In this document: positions 8,805 through 16,375 of the stretch, piece after piece
Layout: each line of letters opens with the position of its first letter
Numbering within the stretch: the stretch's first letter is position 1
Assembly (NCBI RefSeq): GCF_000716785.1
Contig: NZ_JNYY01000003.1
Location: 1 to 64,000, forward strand
Direction of reading: 5' to 3'
From: Amycolatopsis vancoresmycina
GTDB lineage: Bacteria > Actinomycetota > Actinomycetes > Mycobacteriales > Pseudonocardiaceae
Length of the DNA: 64,000 bases
Translations under genes and position numbers: made by a program
Notes under the pieces: generated by a model
Told to the model about the DNA's origin: nothing
The model's database searches: none
Seen by the model: only the letters and a program-made list of their open reading frames with translations

Positions 8805-9878
8805 ATGATGGCGCGAGCGCAGGTATCCGAAAAAATGACCGTTGACTACGTCGAGTTCTATGTTGCGGACATCGAGACGAGCCTCAAGTGGCTGGTGGAC
8901 GGTTACGGCTGCGCGGTGCGCGCGACCTCCGGGGATGCGCCGGCGCAGGTCCGGTCGGTCGTGGTCGGGCAGGGGGACGTCGATCTGGTGCTGACCGAGC
9001 CGGTCGAGCAGGACCACCCGGTGGCCGCCTACGTCGAGCGGCACGGTGACGGGGTCGCCAACATCGGCCTGCGGGTGCCGGACGCCACCGCGGCGTACGA
9101 GCAGGCGGTGCGCGGTGGGGCGCGCCCGGTCGCGGCGCCCGCCGAGCGGGACGGCGTGGTGACCGCGTCGATCATCGGTTTCGGCGACGTGACGCACACG
9201 TTCGTGCAGCGGCCCGCCGACTCGGCCGCGTACGAGTCGCACGACCTGGTCGCCGCACCCGGGCCGGGCGCCGGCGCCGGCACCGGCCTGCTCACCGTCG
9301 ACCACTTCGCGGTCGTCGTCGAGCCCGGCCAGATCGACGGCACCGTCGAGTTCTACCGGCAGGCCCTCGACTTCGACCTCACGCTCTCCGAGCGCATCGT
9401 GACCGGTGACCAGGCCATGTTCATCAAGGTCGTGCAGAGCAAGTCGCGGGCGGTCACGCTGACCCTGATCCAGGCCGACGCCTCGATGGAGGCCGGTCAG
9501 GTGGACGGCTTCCGGAAGGACCACGGCGGCCCGGGCGTGCAGCACATGGCGCTGCGCACCGACGACATCCTCGCCACGGTGCGGCAGCTCCAGGAGCGCG
9601 GCATCGAGCTCCTGTCCACGCCGGACGCCTACTACTCCCGGCTGGCCGAGCGCGTGCAGCCGGACCGGCACAGCGTCGAGGAGCTTCGCGAGCTGAACAT
9701 CCTGCTCGACGAGGACCACGACGGTCAGCTCTACCAGATCTTCGCCAAGTCGGTGCACCCGAGGAACACGATCTTCCTGGAAATCATCGAGCGGTCGGGC
9801 GCGAGTACGTTCGGCAGCTCGAACATCAAGTCGTTGTACGAGGCGGTCGAGACCCAGCGGCACCGTGACGGCAATTGA
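8805..9878 (+). CDS. hmaS: 4-hydroxymandelate synthase (HmaS)
   Basis: A non-haem Fe(II) dioxygenase of 357 residues that converts 4-hydroxyphenylpyruvate to 4-hydroxymandelate, the committed step to 4-hydroxyphenylglycine. The expected 2-His-1-Glu iron ligands are H167 (VDHFAV), H247 (VQHMAL) and E326 (FLEIIE), each offset by six from the positions I recall for the glycopeptide enzyme. The C-terminal TFGSSNIKSLYEAVE is HmaS-like, whereas HPPD has an FGKGNFK type sequence there. The start is one of three adjacent ATGs (8802, 8805, 8808); 8805 gives seven-base spacing from GGAGG. It heads a rightward operon with the A-PCP protein, MbtH and the binding-protein homologue. Confidence 0.9.
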   Translation: MMARAQVSEKMTVDYVEFYVADIETSLKWLVDGYGCAVRATSGDAPAQVRSVVVGQGDVDLVLTEPVEQDHPVAAYVERHGDGVANIGLRVPDATAAYEQAVRGGARPVAAPAERDGVVTASIIGFGDVTHTFVQRPADSAAYESHDLVAAPGPGAGAGTGLLTVDHFAVVVEPGQIDGTVEFYRQALDFDLTLSERIVTGDQAMFIKVVQSKSRAVTLTLIQADASMEAGQVDGFRKDHGGPGVQHMALRTDDILATVRQLQERGIELLSTPDAYYSRLAERVQPDRHSVEELRELNILLDEDHDGQLYQIFAKSVHPRNTIFLEIIERSGASTFGSSNIKSLYEAVETQRHRDGN

Positions 9879-9903
9879 GCCGGAAAACGCCGGCGGGATA
9901 GGG

Positions 9904-11676
9904 ATGGGGACCACGGAAATGGAATCATTCGTCATCTCCGAGCGGTTCGCCGGCCAGGTCGCGCGGACACCGGAGGCGATCGCGGTGTCCGCCGGCGCGA
10001 CCGCGCTGACCTACCGCGAGCTGGACGAGCGGGCCAACCGGCTCGCGCACCGGCTCATCGGGCTCGGCGTCCGCCAGGACGACCGGGTGGCGGTGCTGCT
10101 GGAGCGGTCGATCGACCTGGTGGTGGCGATCCTCGCGACCGTCAAGGCCGGCGGCGTCTACGTGCCGGTGCACGAGGACTACCCGCCCGACCGGCAGCAG
10201 TGGGTCGTGGACCACGCCGAGGTGACCGTGCTGCTGGCCGACGTCGCCATGCGCCGGGGTGGCCTGCCGTCCGGCGTGCCGGTGCTGGTCGTCGACGACG
10301 ACCCGGCCACCGCCGGGCAGCCGGCCACCGACCCTTCGGTGCCGATCCACCCGGACCAGCTCGCCTACGTGATCCACACGTCCGGTTCCACCGGCCACCC
10401 CAAGGGTGTCGCGGTGACGCAGCGGGACGTGGTCCGGCTCATCTTCAACTCCCAGTGGACGGTGGAGCGGCACGCGCGGGTGCTGATGGTGGCGCCGTAC
10501 GCGTTCAACGTGTCCACCTACGAAATCTGGATGCCGCTGCTGCACGGCGGCCGGATCGTCGTCGCCCCGCCCGGACGCCTGGAGCCGGCCACGCTGCGCG
10601 AGCTGATCAGGCGGGAGCGGATCACCGGGATCCACCTGACCGCCGGCCTGTTCCGGGTGCTCGCGGAGGAGTCCCTCGACACGTTCACCGGCCTGTCCGA
10701 GATCCTCACCGGCGGCGACGTGATCGCGCCCGGCGCGGTGCGCCGGGTGCTCGACGCCTGCCCGGACATCGTGATCCGGGCGATGTACGGCGTCACGGAG
10801 TGTTCGCTGTTCTCCGCGCACAACCCGCTGGACGCGTCCTTCCGGCCCGGCTCGCTGGTGCCGCTCGGGGACGCGTTCAACGACGTCACGATCCACCTCC
10901 TCGACAACCGGCTCTCCCCGGTGCCCAACGGCGTCGAAGGGGAGATCTACATCGCCGGCCGGGGCGTCTCGCGCGGCTACTTCGGCCGCACGGACCTGAC
11001 GGCGGAGGTGTTCGTCGCGGACCCGTTCGGCGAGCCGGGCACCCGGATGTACCGCACCGGCGACCTGGCCCGCCGCAACGACGACGGCCTGCTCGAGCTG
11101 GTCGGCCGGGCGAGCAGCCAGGTGAAGATCCTCGGCTTCCGCGTCGAGCTGGCCGAAGTGGAGGCCGCGCTGGCCTCCTACCCCGGTCTGGCGCAGGTCG
11201 TCGTCGTGGTCCGCGAGCTCGAGTCGGGGGAGAAGCGGCTGGTCGGTTACGTCGTGCCGGAGGCGGGCGACGTCGACCTGGGGGCGCTGCGCGCGCACGT
11301 CAGCAAGGCGTTGCCCGACTACATGATCCCGGCCGCGTTCGTCCAGCTGGCGTCGCTCCCCTTGACGGCGAACGGAAAGCTGGACCGCAAGGCGATGCCG
11401 GAGCCCGACTTCGAGGCCGCCGCGGCCTACCGGGCGCCGGAGACGCCGCTGCAGGAAGCGCTGTGCGCGATCTTCGGCTCGGTGCTCGAAGTGCCCCAGG
11501 TCGGCATCGACGACAGCTTCTTCGACCTCGGCGGCCAGTCGCTGCAGGCGATGCGGCTGCTCAACAAGATCAAGACCGACCTCGACGTCGACCTGCTGAT
11601 CAACGTGCTGTTCGACAAACCGACCGTGGCCGAGCTGGCCGAGCACATCGACGGCGCCGCGGCCGCGGCGGCCTGA
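9904..11676 (+). CDS. NRPS adenylation-carrier didomain protein with Hpg-like pocket
   Basis: This 590-residue protein has an adenylation domain (about 8-500) and a carrier domain (about 510-585). Core motifs are intact: TSGSTGHPKGV (159-169), YGVTE (295-299), RTGDL (384-388) and NGKLDRK (490-496). The phosphopantetheine site is S546 in DLGGQS. Aligned by eye to GrsA, the ten specificity residues are N202, V203, Y206, H244, L268, G270, M294, L302, F303 and K492. HLG-x-L-x-K matches 4-hydroxyphenylglycine codes, but the first residue is Asn instead of the amine-binding Asp. The substrate may be Hpg, a modified Hpg or the corresponding hydroxy/oxo acid. ATG 9904 lies 25 bases after the HmaS stop; GTG 9865 and ATG 9919 are alternatives. 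Confidence 0.92.
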   Translation: MGTTEMESFVISERFAGQVARTPEAIAVSAGATALTYRELDERANRLAHRLIGLGVRQDDRVAVLLERSIDLVVAILATVKAGGVYVPVHEDYPPDRQQWVVDHAEVTVLLADVAMRRGGLPSGVPVLVVDDDPATAGQPATDPSVPIHPDQLAYVIHTSGSTGHPKGVAVTQRDVVRLIFNSQWTVERHARVLMVAPYAFNVSTYEIWMPLLHGGRIVVAPPGRLEPATLRELIRRERITGIHLTAGLFRVLAEESLDTFTGLSEILTGGDVIAPGAVRRVLDACPDIVIRAMYGVTECSLFSAHNPLDASFRPGSLVPLGDAFNDVTIHLLDNRLSPVPNGVEGEIYIAGRGVSRGYFGRTDLTAEVFVADPFGEPGTRMYRTGDLARRNDDGLLELVGRASSQVKILGFRVELAEVEAALASYPGLAQVVVVVRELESGEKRLVGYVVPEAGDVDLGALRAHVSKALPDYMIPAAFVQLASLPLTANGKLDRKAMPEPDFEAAAAYRAPETPLQEALCAIFGSVLEVPQVGIDDSFFDLGGQSLQAMRLLNKIKTDLDVDLLINVLFDKPTVAELAEHIDGAAAAAA

Positions 11677-11694
11677 CGCGGAGGAGGGGAACGG

Positions 11695-11919
11695 ATGGCG
11701 AACCCATTCGAGGACCAGGACGCCGACTACACCGTCCTGCGCAACGGCGAGGGCCAGCACTCGCTGTGGCCGGCCTTCGCACCCGTGCCGGCCGGCTGGA
11801 CGGCCGTGCACGGGCCGGCCCGCCGCGCGGAGTGCCTGGCCTACGTCGGGGAGCACTGGGTGGACCTGCGCCCGCGGGGCGTCGCCGAGTTCATCGCGGC
11901 GCACGCCGGCCCCAGCTGA
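11695..11919 (+). CDS. MbtH-like protein (adenylation-domain partner)
   Basis: A 74-residue MbtH-family protein that binds NRPS adenylation domains and activates or stabilises them. The family signature is complete: NGEGQHSLWPAF, the PAGW turn and VGEHWVDLRPR. It begins 18 bases after the A-PCP gene behind a strong GGAGG site, so the two are almost certainly made together and act together. A domains recognising 4-hydroxyphenylglycine often need MbtH partners, which fits the pocket prediction. Confidence 0.95.
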   Translation: MANPFEDQDADYTVLRNGEGQHSLWPAFAPVPAGWTAVHGPARRAECLAYVGEHWVDLRPRGVAEFIAAHAGPS

Positions 11920-11974
11920 CGCGGGCGGCGCACCCACGACGTTCCCGGTAATCCTGTTCGCATTGGAGGGTGTT

Positions 11975-13318
11975 GTGCCGAACGCTGCCGACCCGGCCGG
12001 CTCGACCACGATCGACGTCTGGCTCACCGACCATCCCATCCCGGACTTCAACGCTCCGGTCAAGGCGGCCGCGGAGACGTTCGGCCGGGCGCACCCGGGA
12101 ATCCGGCTCCGGATCCGCGAGATCGGCTACGCCGACCTGCCGCGTGCGGTCGCCGAGGCGGTGGCGCAGGGGAACCCGCCGGACATCGCCGAGTACTACT
12201 TCTCGGCGACCCAGGTGGCGCTCGACACGCGCGGGGCCGGCGGCGGGCCGCTGTTCGTGCCGATCCAGCGCCTGCTCGGGGACCGCACCAAGGTCCTCGG
12301 GGAGCCGGTGGTCGTCGACGACATCCTGCCGGCCGTGCGCGACTACTACAGCCGGGGCGGCGAGCTGGTCTCCATGCCGACGATGGTGTCGACCACCCTC
12401 CTGTTCGCCAACCAGGACATCCTGAAGCGGGCCGGGGTCGACCGGCTGCCGGCGACGTGGCGGGAGCTCGCGGCCGCGTGCGCCGCGGTCGCCGCCCTGC
12501 CCGGCGGGCCGGCGCACGCCATCGCGTGGCCCAACCACGGCTGGCTCATCCAGATGGAGCTCGCCGCGCAGGGCCGGTTGCTGAGCAACCGGGACAACGG
12601 GCGGAGCGGCCGCTCCACCCGCGTCACCCTCGACTCGCCCGAGATGCTCGCCTACGCGCGGTGGTGGCAGGAGCTGCACGAGCGCGGCCACTACCTGTAC
12701 ACCGGCGAGCCGGGTGACTACTTCGGGGCCATGGAAGCGTTCACGAACCAGGACACCGCGTTCGTGATCACGTCGTCGGCGACCTCCCAGTACCTGACGC
12801 ACCTGGCCGCCGAGGCCGGGTTCGAGCTCGTGCTGGGCGGGGTGCCGAACAACGAGGCGGCTCCGTACGCCGGCCGGAGCCTCGGCGGCCAGTCGATGTT
12901 CGTGGCGGCGGGTTTGCCGGAGGAGAAGGAAGACGCGGCGCTCGCCTTCACCCAGCACCTGCTCAACCCGGACCACGCGGTCCGGCGCCTGCACGCCGGC
13001 TCGCTCCCGGTGATGCGGCCGGCGTACGAGCAGGTCGTCGCGGACGGCTGGGCGGATCGGGAGCCCGGCTTCCGCGTCGCGGCGGAGCAGGTCCTCTCGT
13101 CGGACCGGACGCCGGCGGCGACCGGCGCGCTGCTCGGCGACCTCGGCGGGATCAACGACGAGCTGACCTCGGCGATGCACGACGTCCTGGTCTCGGGGGC
13201 GGACCCGGCCGCGCGGTTCCGGGTGGCGACCGAGCGGGCGCAGGACCGGCTCGACCGGTACAACGACGCCTGCCTCGCCTACCCGCCGGTGACGCCGGAG
13301 GCGCTCCAGGCAGGCTGA
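11975..13318 (+). CDS. solute-binding-protein family 1 homologue without signal peptide
   Basis: A 447-residue protein with the look of family 1 extracellular solute-binding proteins of sugar ABC transporters (N-terminal TTIDVWLTDH, the PDIAEYYFSATQ region, MVSTTLLFANQDILKRAG, late FVAAGLPEEKEDAALAF). Start GTG 11975 is set by GGAGG at 11965-11969; the N-terminus (VPNAADPAGS) has no hydrophobic stretch and no lipobox. No permease or ATPase gene is nearby. It is the last gene of the HmaS operon, 55 bases after MbtH. A cytoplasmic enzyme or carrier built on the periplasmic-binding fold is one possibility; a signal-less remnant is another. I cannot assign a function. Confidence 0.8.
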   Translation: MPNAADPAGSTTIDVWLTDHPIPDFNAPVKAAAETFGRAHPGIRLRIREIGYADLPRAVAEAVAQGNPPDIAEYYFSATQVALDTRGAGGGPLFVPIQRLLGDRTKVLGEPVVVDDILPAVRDYYSRGGELVSMPTMVSTTLLFANQDILKRAGVDRLPATWRELAAACAAVAALPGGPAHAIAWPNHGWLIQMELAAQGRLLSNRDNGRSGRSTRVTLDSPEMLAYARWWQELHERGHYLYTGEPGDYFGAMEAFTNQDTAFVITSSATSQYLTHLAAEAGFELVLGGVPNNEAAPYAGRSLGGQSMFVAAGLPEEKEDAALAFTQHLLNPDHAVRRLHAGSLPVMRPAYEQVVADGWADREPGFRVAAEQVLSSDRTPAATGALLGDLGGINDELTSAMHDVLVSGADPAARFRVATERAQDRLDRYNDACLAYPPVTPEALQAG

Positions 13319-13338
13319 TCCCGGCCTGTACCAAAAAG

Positions 13339-13370
13339 GATCCCGCCCGGCGATTTCGCCGGGCGGGATC
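13339..13370. terminator. bidirectional terminator between convergent operons
   Basis: Bases 13339-13352 and 13357-13370 pair in a perfect 14-bp stem with loop ATTT. The hairpin is preceded by AAAAAG and followed by TTTCGG, so it can end transcription from both sides. It separates the rightward HmaS operon from the leftward condensation-enzyme operon. Confidence 0.88.
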
Positions 13371-13387
13371 TTTCGGTTGTGCCGGTG

Positions 13388-14761
13388 TCACTCCGCGGCG
13401 AGCACGGACTCCAGCGGCGCGTCGACGTCGGCCAGCGCGATGCGCAGCAGCCGGGTGTAGTCGGCGGCCAGGTTCTCCAGCGTCGCCGCGTCGAAGTCGT
13501 TGCTGTTGAAGCGGATGCTGCCGATGATCTCGCCGTCGGGGTGGACGTCGAGGGCCCACAGCACGCCGTCGGGGATGTCGGCGGTGTCCGCCTCGTCCAG
13601 CAGCCGGCGGCGCAGCTGCGAAACCTTGAGGTCACCGACGGGGTTGCCGTCGGCGCCGACCGGGAACTGGAAGATCTCGAACGCCTGCACCGCGCAGGTC
13701 GGGTCCGCGAACGGGGCGATGACCGACGGCGCCACGCCGACGATTTCGCCGAACGGGATCTCGTGGGAGTACATCCCGAGGCAGGTGTTGCGCGTGCTGG
13801 TGAGCAGCTCGCGGAACGTCTTGCAGGCCGAGAGATCCGTGCGCAGCGGCAGGAAGTTGAAGAACGGGCCGACCGTCTCGTTGAAGGCCGGGTTGTTGCG
13901 GCCCGACGTGATGGTCGCCAGCGTCAGGTCGGTCGCCCCGGTGATCTTGTGCGACAGCAGGGTGAACGCGGCGAAGCAGACCATGAACGGCGAGCTGCGC
14001 AGCTGCTTGGCGACCAGCTGCGTCGCCGACGTCACCTCGCGGTCGATCAGGAACCGGTGCACCGAGTACACGCCGGTGGCGTCGGTGCGCGTCCGGTCGG
14101 TCGGGAGCCCCGAGAACGAGGCGTCGCCGATGTTGCCCGCCCAGTACTCGCGCGCCGCGGCGACGGCGTCACCGGCCAGGTACTCCTCCTGCCACTTCGC
14201 GTACTCGCCGTACTGCGCGAACTCGGGGAGCTCCGGCTCGCCGAAGCCGCGGCGCGCCGCGTAGAACTGCAGCAGGTCGCGGATGATGATCTGCATCGAC
14301 CAGCCGTCGCTCACCGTGTGGTGGGTGTTCACGACCAGCACGGAGTCCTGGTCGTCGAACCGGCCGAGCGCGGCCCGGATCAGGGGCTGCTCGGTGGCGG
14401 GGCACGTGCCGGCCTCGATCCGGTTGAGGAATTCGTGCGCGACGGCGTCCCGGGCGGCGCCCGGGCCGGGGTCGGCGAGCTCGTGCTCCTCGAGCACCGG
14501 CGTCTCGGGCGGGTGCACCAGCTGGTACGGCGTTTCGGCGTCCCGGCCGATCGTCGTGCGCAGCACCTCGTGCCGGACGACGAGGTCGTGCAGCGCCCCG
14601 CGCAGGGCCTCGGTGTCGACGGTGCCCTCGATCCGCCAGCCGCCGCCGACGATGTGCCGGGGACCGAACACCCCCTGGTCCGGACCCTTGTCGAACATGA
14701 GGAGGAACTGCTGGTTGGTGCTCAACGGGGCGCCGGGGGGCGCCGTTTCCGAACCGCTCAT
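13388..14761 (-). CDS. free-standing NRPS condensation enzyme
   Basis: A 457-residue condensation domain with no A or PCP partner in the same chain. The active-site motif HHTVSDG is at residues 147-153 with both histidines and the aspartate; the later motif around ETVGPFFNFLPLR matches the C-domain latch region. Free-standing C enzymes such as SgcC5 of C-1027 biosynthesis join a PCP-bound amino acid to an alcohol or amine acceptor. Here the donor is expected to be the acid on the A-PCP protein of the same cluster. It is the last gene of a three-gene leftward operon, 57 bases after the hydroxylase; the start is supported by AAGGAAAG. Confidence 0.9.
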   Translation of the reverse strand: MSGSETAPPGAPLSTNQQFLLMFDKGPDQGVFGPRHIVGGGWRIEGTVDTEALRGALHDLVVRHEVLRTTIGRDAETPYQLVHPPETPVLEEHELADPGPGAARDAVAHEFLNRIEAGTCPATEQPLIRAALGRFDDQDSVLVVNTHHTVSDGWSMQIIIRDLLQFYAARRGFGEPELPEFAQYGEYAKWQEEYLAGDAVAAAREYWAGNIGDASFSGLPTDRTRTDATGVYSVHRFLIDREVTSATQLVAKQLRSSPFMVCFAAFTLLSHKITGATDLTLATITSGRNNPAFNETVGPFFNFLPLRTDLSACKTFRELLTSTRNTCLGMYSHEIPFGEIVGVAPSVIAPFADPTCAVQAFEIFQFPVGADGNPVGDLKVSQLRRRLLDEADTADIPDGVLWALDVHPDGEIIGSIRFNSNDFDAATLENLAADYTRLLRIALADVDAPLESVLAAE

Positions 14762-14818
14762 TCTGGTCTTTCCTTCCGGGCTCGCCCCTTGTCGGCGACG
14801 TGGGTGTCGAAGAGGTGC

Positions 14819-16375
14819 TCAGCTGAGGAGATCGCGGCCCATCGCACCGAGCTGCCCGAACGAAGCGAGGTCGGGCACCTGCCAGCCGTCCAGGTCGTAT
14901 TCGGCGAGGCAGCGGTCGACGAGTTCCTTGTGGCTGTCGAGCTGCCCGTCGCCCATCTGCCCGAACAGCAGCTCCAGCCGGGTGTTCTCGTGGTTGCCGC
15001 CGTAGTTGCGCTCGTAGAGGTCGTGCCGGCCGCCGAACTCGGTGCCGACCGCGTCCCACAGGAGCTTCATGACCTTCACCCGCTCGACGGAGTCGACGCC
15101 GTGCGAGCCGCGCAGGTACTTGTCGAGGTACGGCCGGACGTCCGGGTTCTGGAAGTCCTTCGCGCTGGAGTTCAGGTAGATCAGCCCGCTCGCGACGTCC
15201 TGCATGACGATCTCGCGCATCCGCGCGTAGCCGAGCTGGGAGAACCAGCGGTAGGCCAGGCCGTAGTTCGGGTTGGGCAGCACCGAGCCGTTGCGCCAGG
15301 GCACCGGGTTGCGCGCCGCCGCGTCGGACAGGCCCCAGAACAGGTTGCGCCAGGCGAGCACCTCGCCGAGCCGGGCCTGGACGCCGCGGAAGTCGCTCGT
15401 CCCGGTGATCTCCAGCGCCTTGGCCAGCAGGCCGGCCAGGAACTCGAACTTCACCGCGAGCCGGGTGCAGCCGTGGAAGGTGAACCGCTCGACGAACCCG
15501 GAGTGCCCGGTGAACATGCCGACCTTGACGACGTCACCGTAGATGAAGACGTTCTCCCACGGGATGAGCACCTTGTCGAGCACGAGGATCGTGTCGTTCT
15601 CGTCGAGGCGGGAGGAGAGCGGGTAGTCGAACGGGCTGCCGGTCAGCGCGGACGCGGCCGTGTAGGACTGGCGGCAGATCAGCTTCATCCCGCGCGCGTC
15701 CATCGGCACGGTGGCGACGAGGGCGAACTTGCGGTCCTTGATCGGCAGCCCGTAGTGGGCGATGAAGTTGTAGTGCGTCAGCGCGGACCCGGTCGCCACG
15801 ACCTTCGCCCCGGACACGATCAGCCCGTCGTCGGTCTCGCGCTCGACGTGGACGAACACGTCGGACACCTCGTCCGGCGGCCGGTTGCGGTCCACCGGCG
15901 GGTGCACGATCGCGTGGTTCCAGTACAGGACCTTTTCCTGCGACTCCTTGTACCAGCGCTGCGCGTTGGCCGCGAACGGGCTGTAGAAGTCGGCGTTCGC
16001 GCCGAGCGTGCCGAGGAACGACGCCTTGTAGTCCGGGCTGCGTCCCATCCAGCCGTAGCTCATCCGCGCCCACGCGGCGATCGCCTGCTGGTCGGCGACG
16101 AGGTCCTCGGCGCTGTGCGGGGTGGTGTAGAAGCGGTGGGTGTAGCCGCCGGGCCCGCCGGTGTCGGTGGCCGTGGTGAGCACGTCGCGGTGCTCGGGGT
16201 CGTGCAGCGCGTCGTAGAGCCGCGCGGTCATCCGCACCGGGTTGCGGAACGCCGGGTGCTCGGTCACGTCCTTGACCCGCTCGCCGTACAGGTAGATTTC
16301 CCGGTCGTCGCGCAGGCTCTCGATGTACTCGGCGCCGGTCAGCGGGCGCGTGGTGGCTTCCGTCGGGTCGCTCAT
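14819..16375 (-). CDS. FAD-dependent aromatic hydroxylase (HpaB/SgcC family)
   Basis: A 518-residue monooxygenase of the 4-hydroxyphenylacetate 3-hydroxylase large-subunit family. The N-terminus has LTGAEYIESLRDDREIYLYG, and the flavin/substrate region includes CRQSYTAAS and an NYGGNHEN loop near the end. Two-component members use reduced FAD from a separate reductase to hydroxylate a phenol ortho to its hydroxyl. SgcC works on a PCP-tethered beta-tyrosine; here the likely substrate is the PCP-bound 4-hydroxyphenyl acid, giving a catechol. No flavin reductase gene is present in the cluster, so it must come from elsewhere. Start and preceding stop overlap by four bases (ATGA), so translation is coupled. 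Confidence 0.9.
   Translation of the reverse strand: MSDPTEATTRPLTGAEYIESLRDDREIYLYGERVKDVTEHPAFRNPVRMTARLYDALHDPEHRDVLTTATDTGGPGGYTHRFYTTPHSAEDLVADQQAIAAWARMSYGWMGRSPDYKASFLGTLGANADFYSPFAANAQRWYKESQEKVLYWNHAIVHPPVDRNRPPDEVSDVFVHVERETDDGLIVSGAKVVATGSALTHYNFIAHYGLPIKDRKFALVATVPMDARGMKLICRQSYTAASALTGSPFDYPLSSRLDENDTILVLDKVLIPWENVFIYGDVVKVGMFTGHSGFVERFTFHGCTRLAVKFEFLAGLLAKALEITGTSDFRGVQARLGEVLAWRNLFWGLSDAAARNPVPWRNGSVLPNPNYGLAYRWFSQLGYARMREIVMQDVASGLIYLNSSAKDFQNPDVRPYLDKYLRGSHGVDSVERVKVMKLLWDAVGTEFGGRHDLYERNYGGNHENTRLELLFGQMGDGQLDSHKELVDRCLAEYDLDGWQVPDLASFGQLGAMGRDLLS

Noticed and set aside
8805..9878. Annotation as 4-hydroxyphenylpyruvate dioxygenase (HPPD) of tyrosine catabolism
   Set aside because: The C-terminal GSSNIKSLYEAVE and other segments are HmaS-type, and the neighbours are HpgT-like and NRPS genes.
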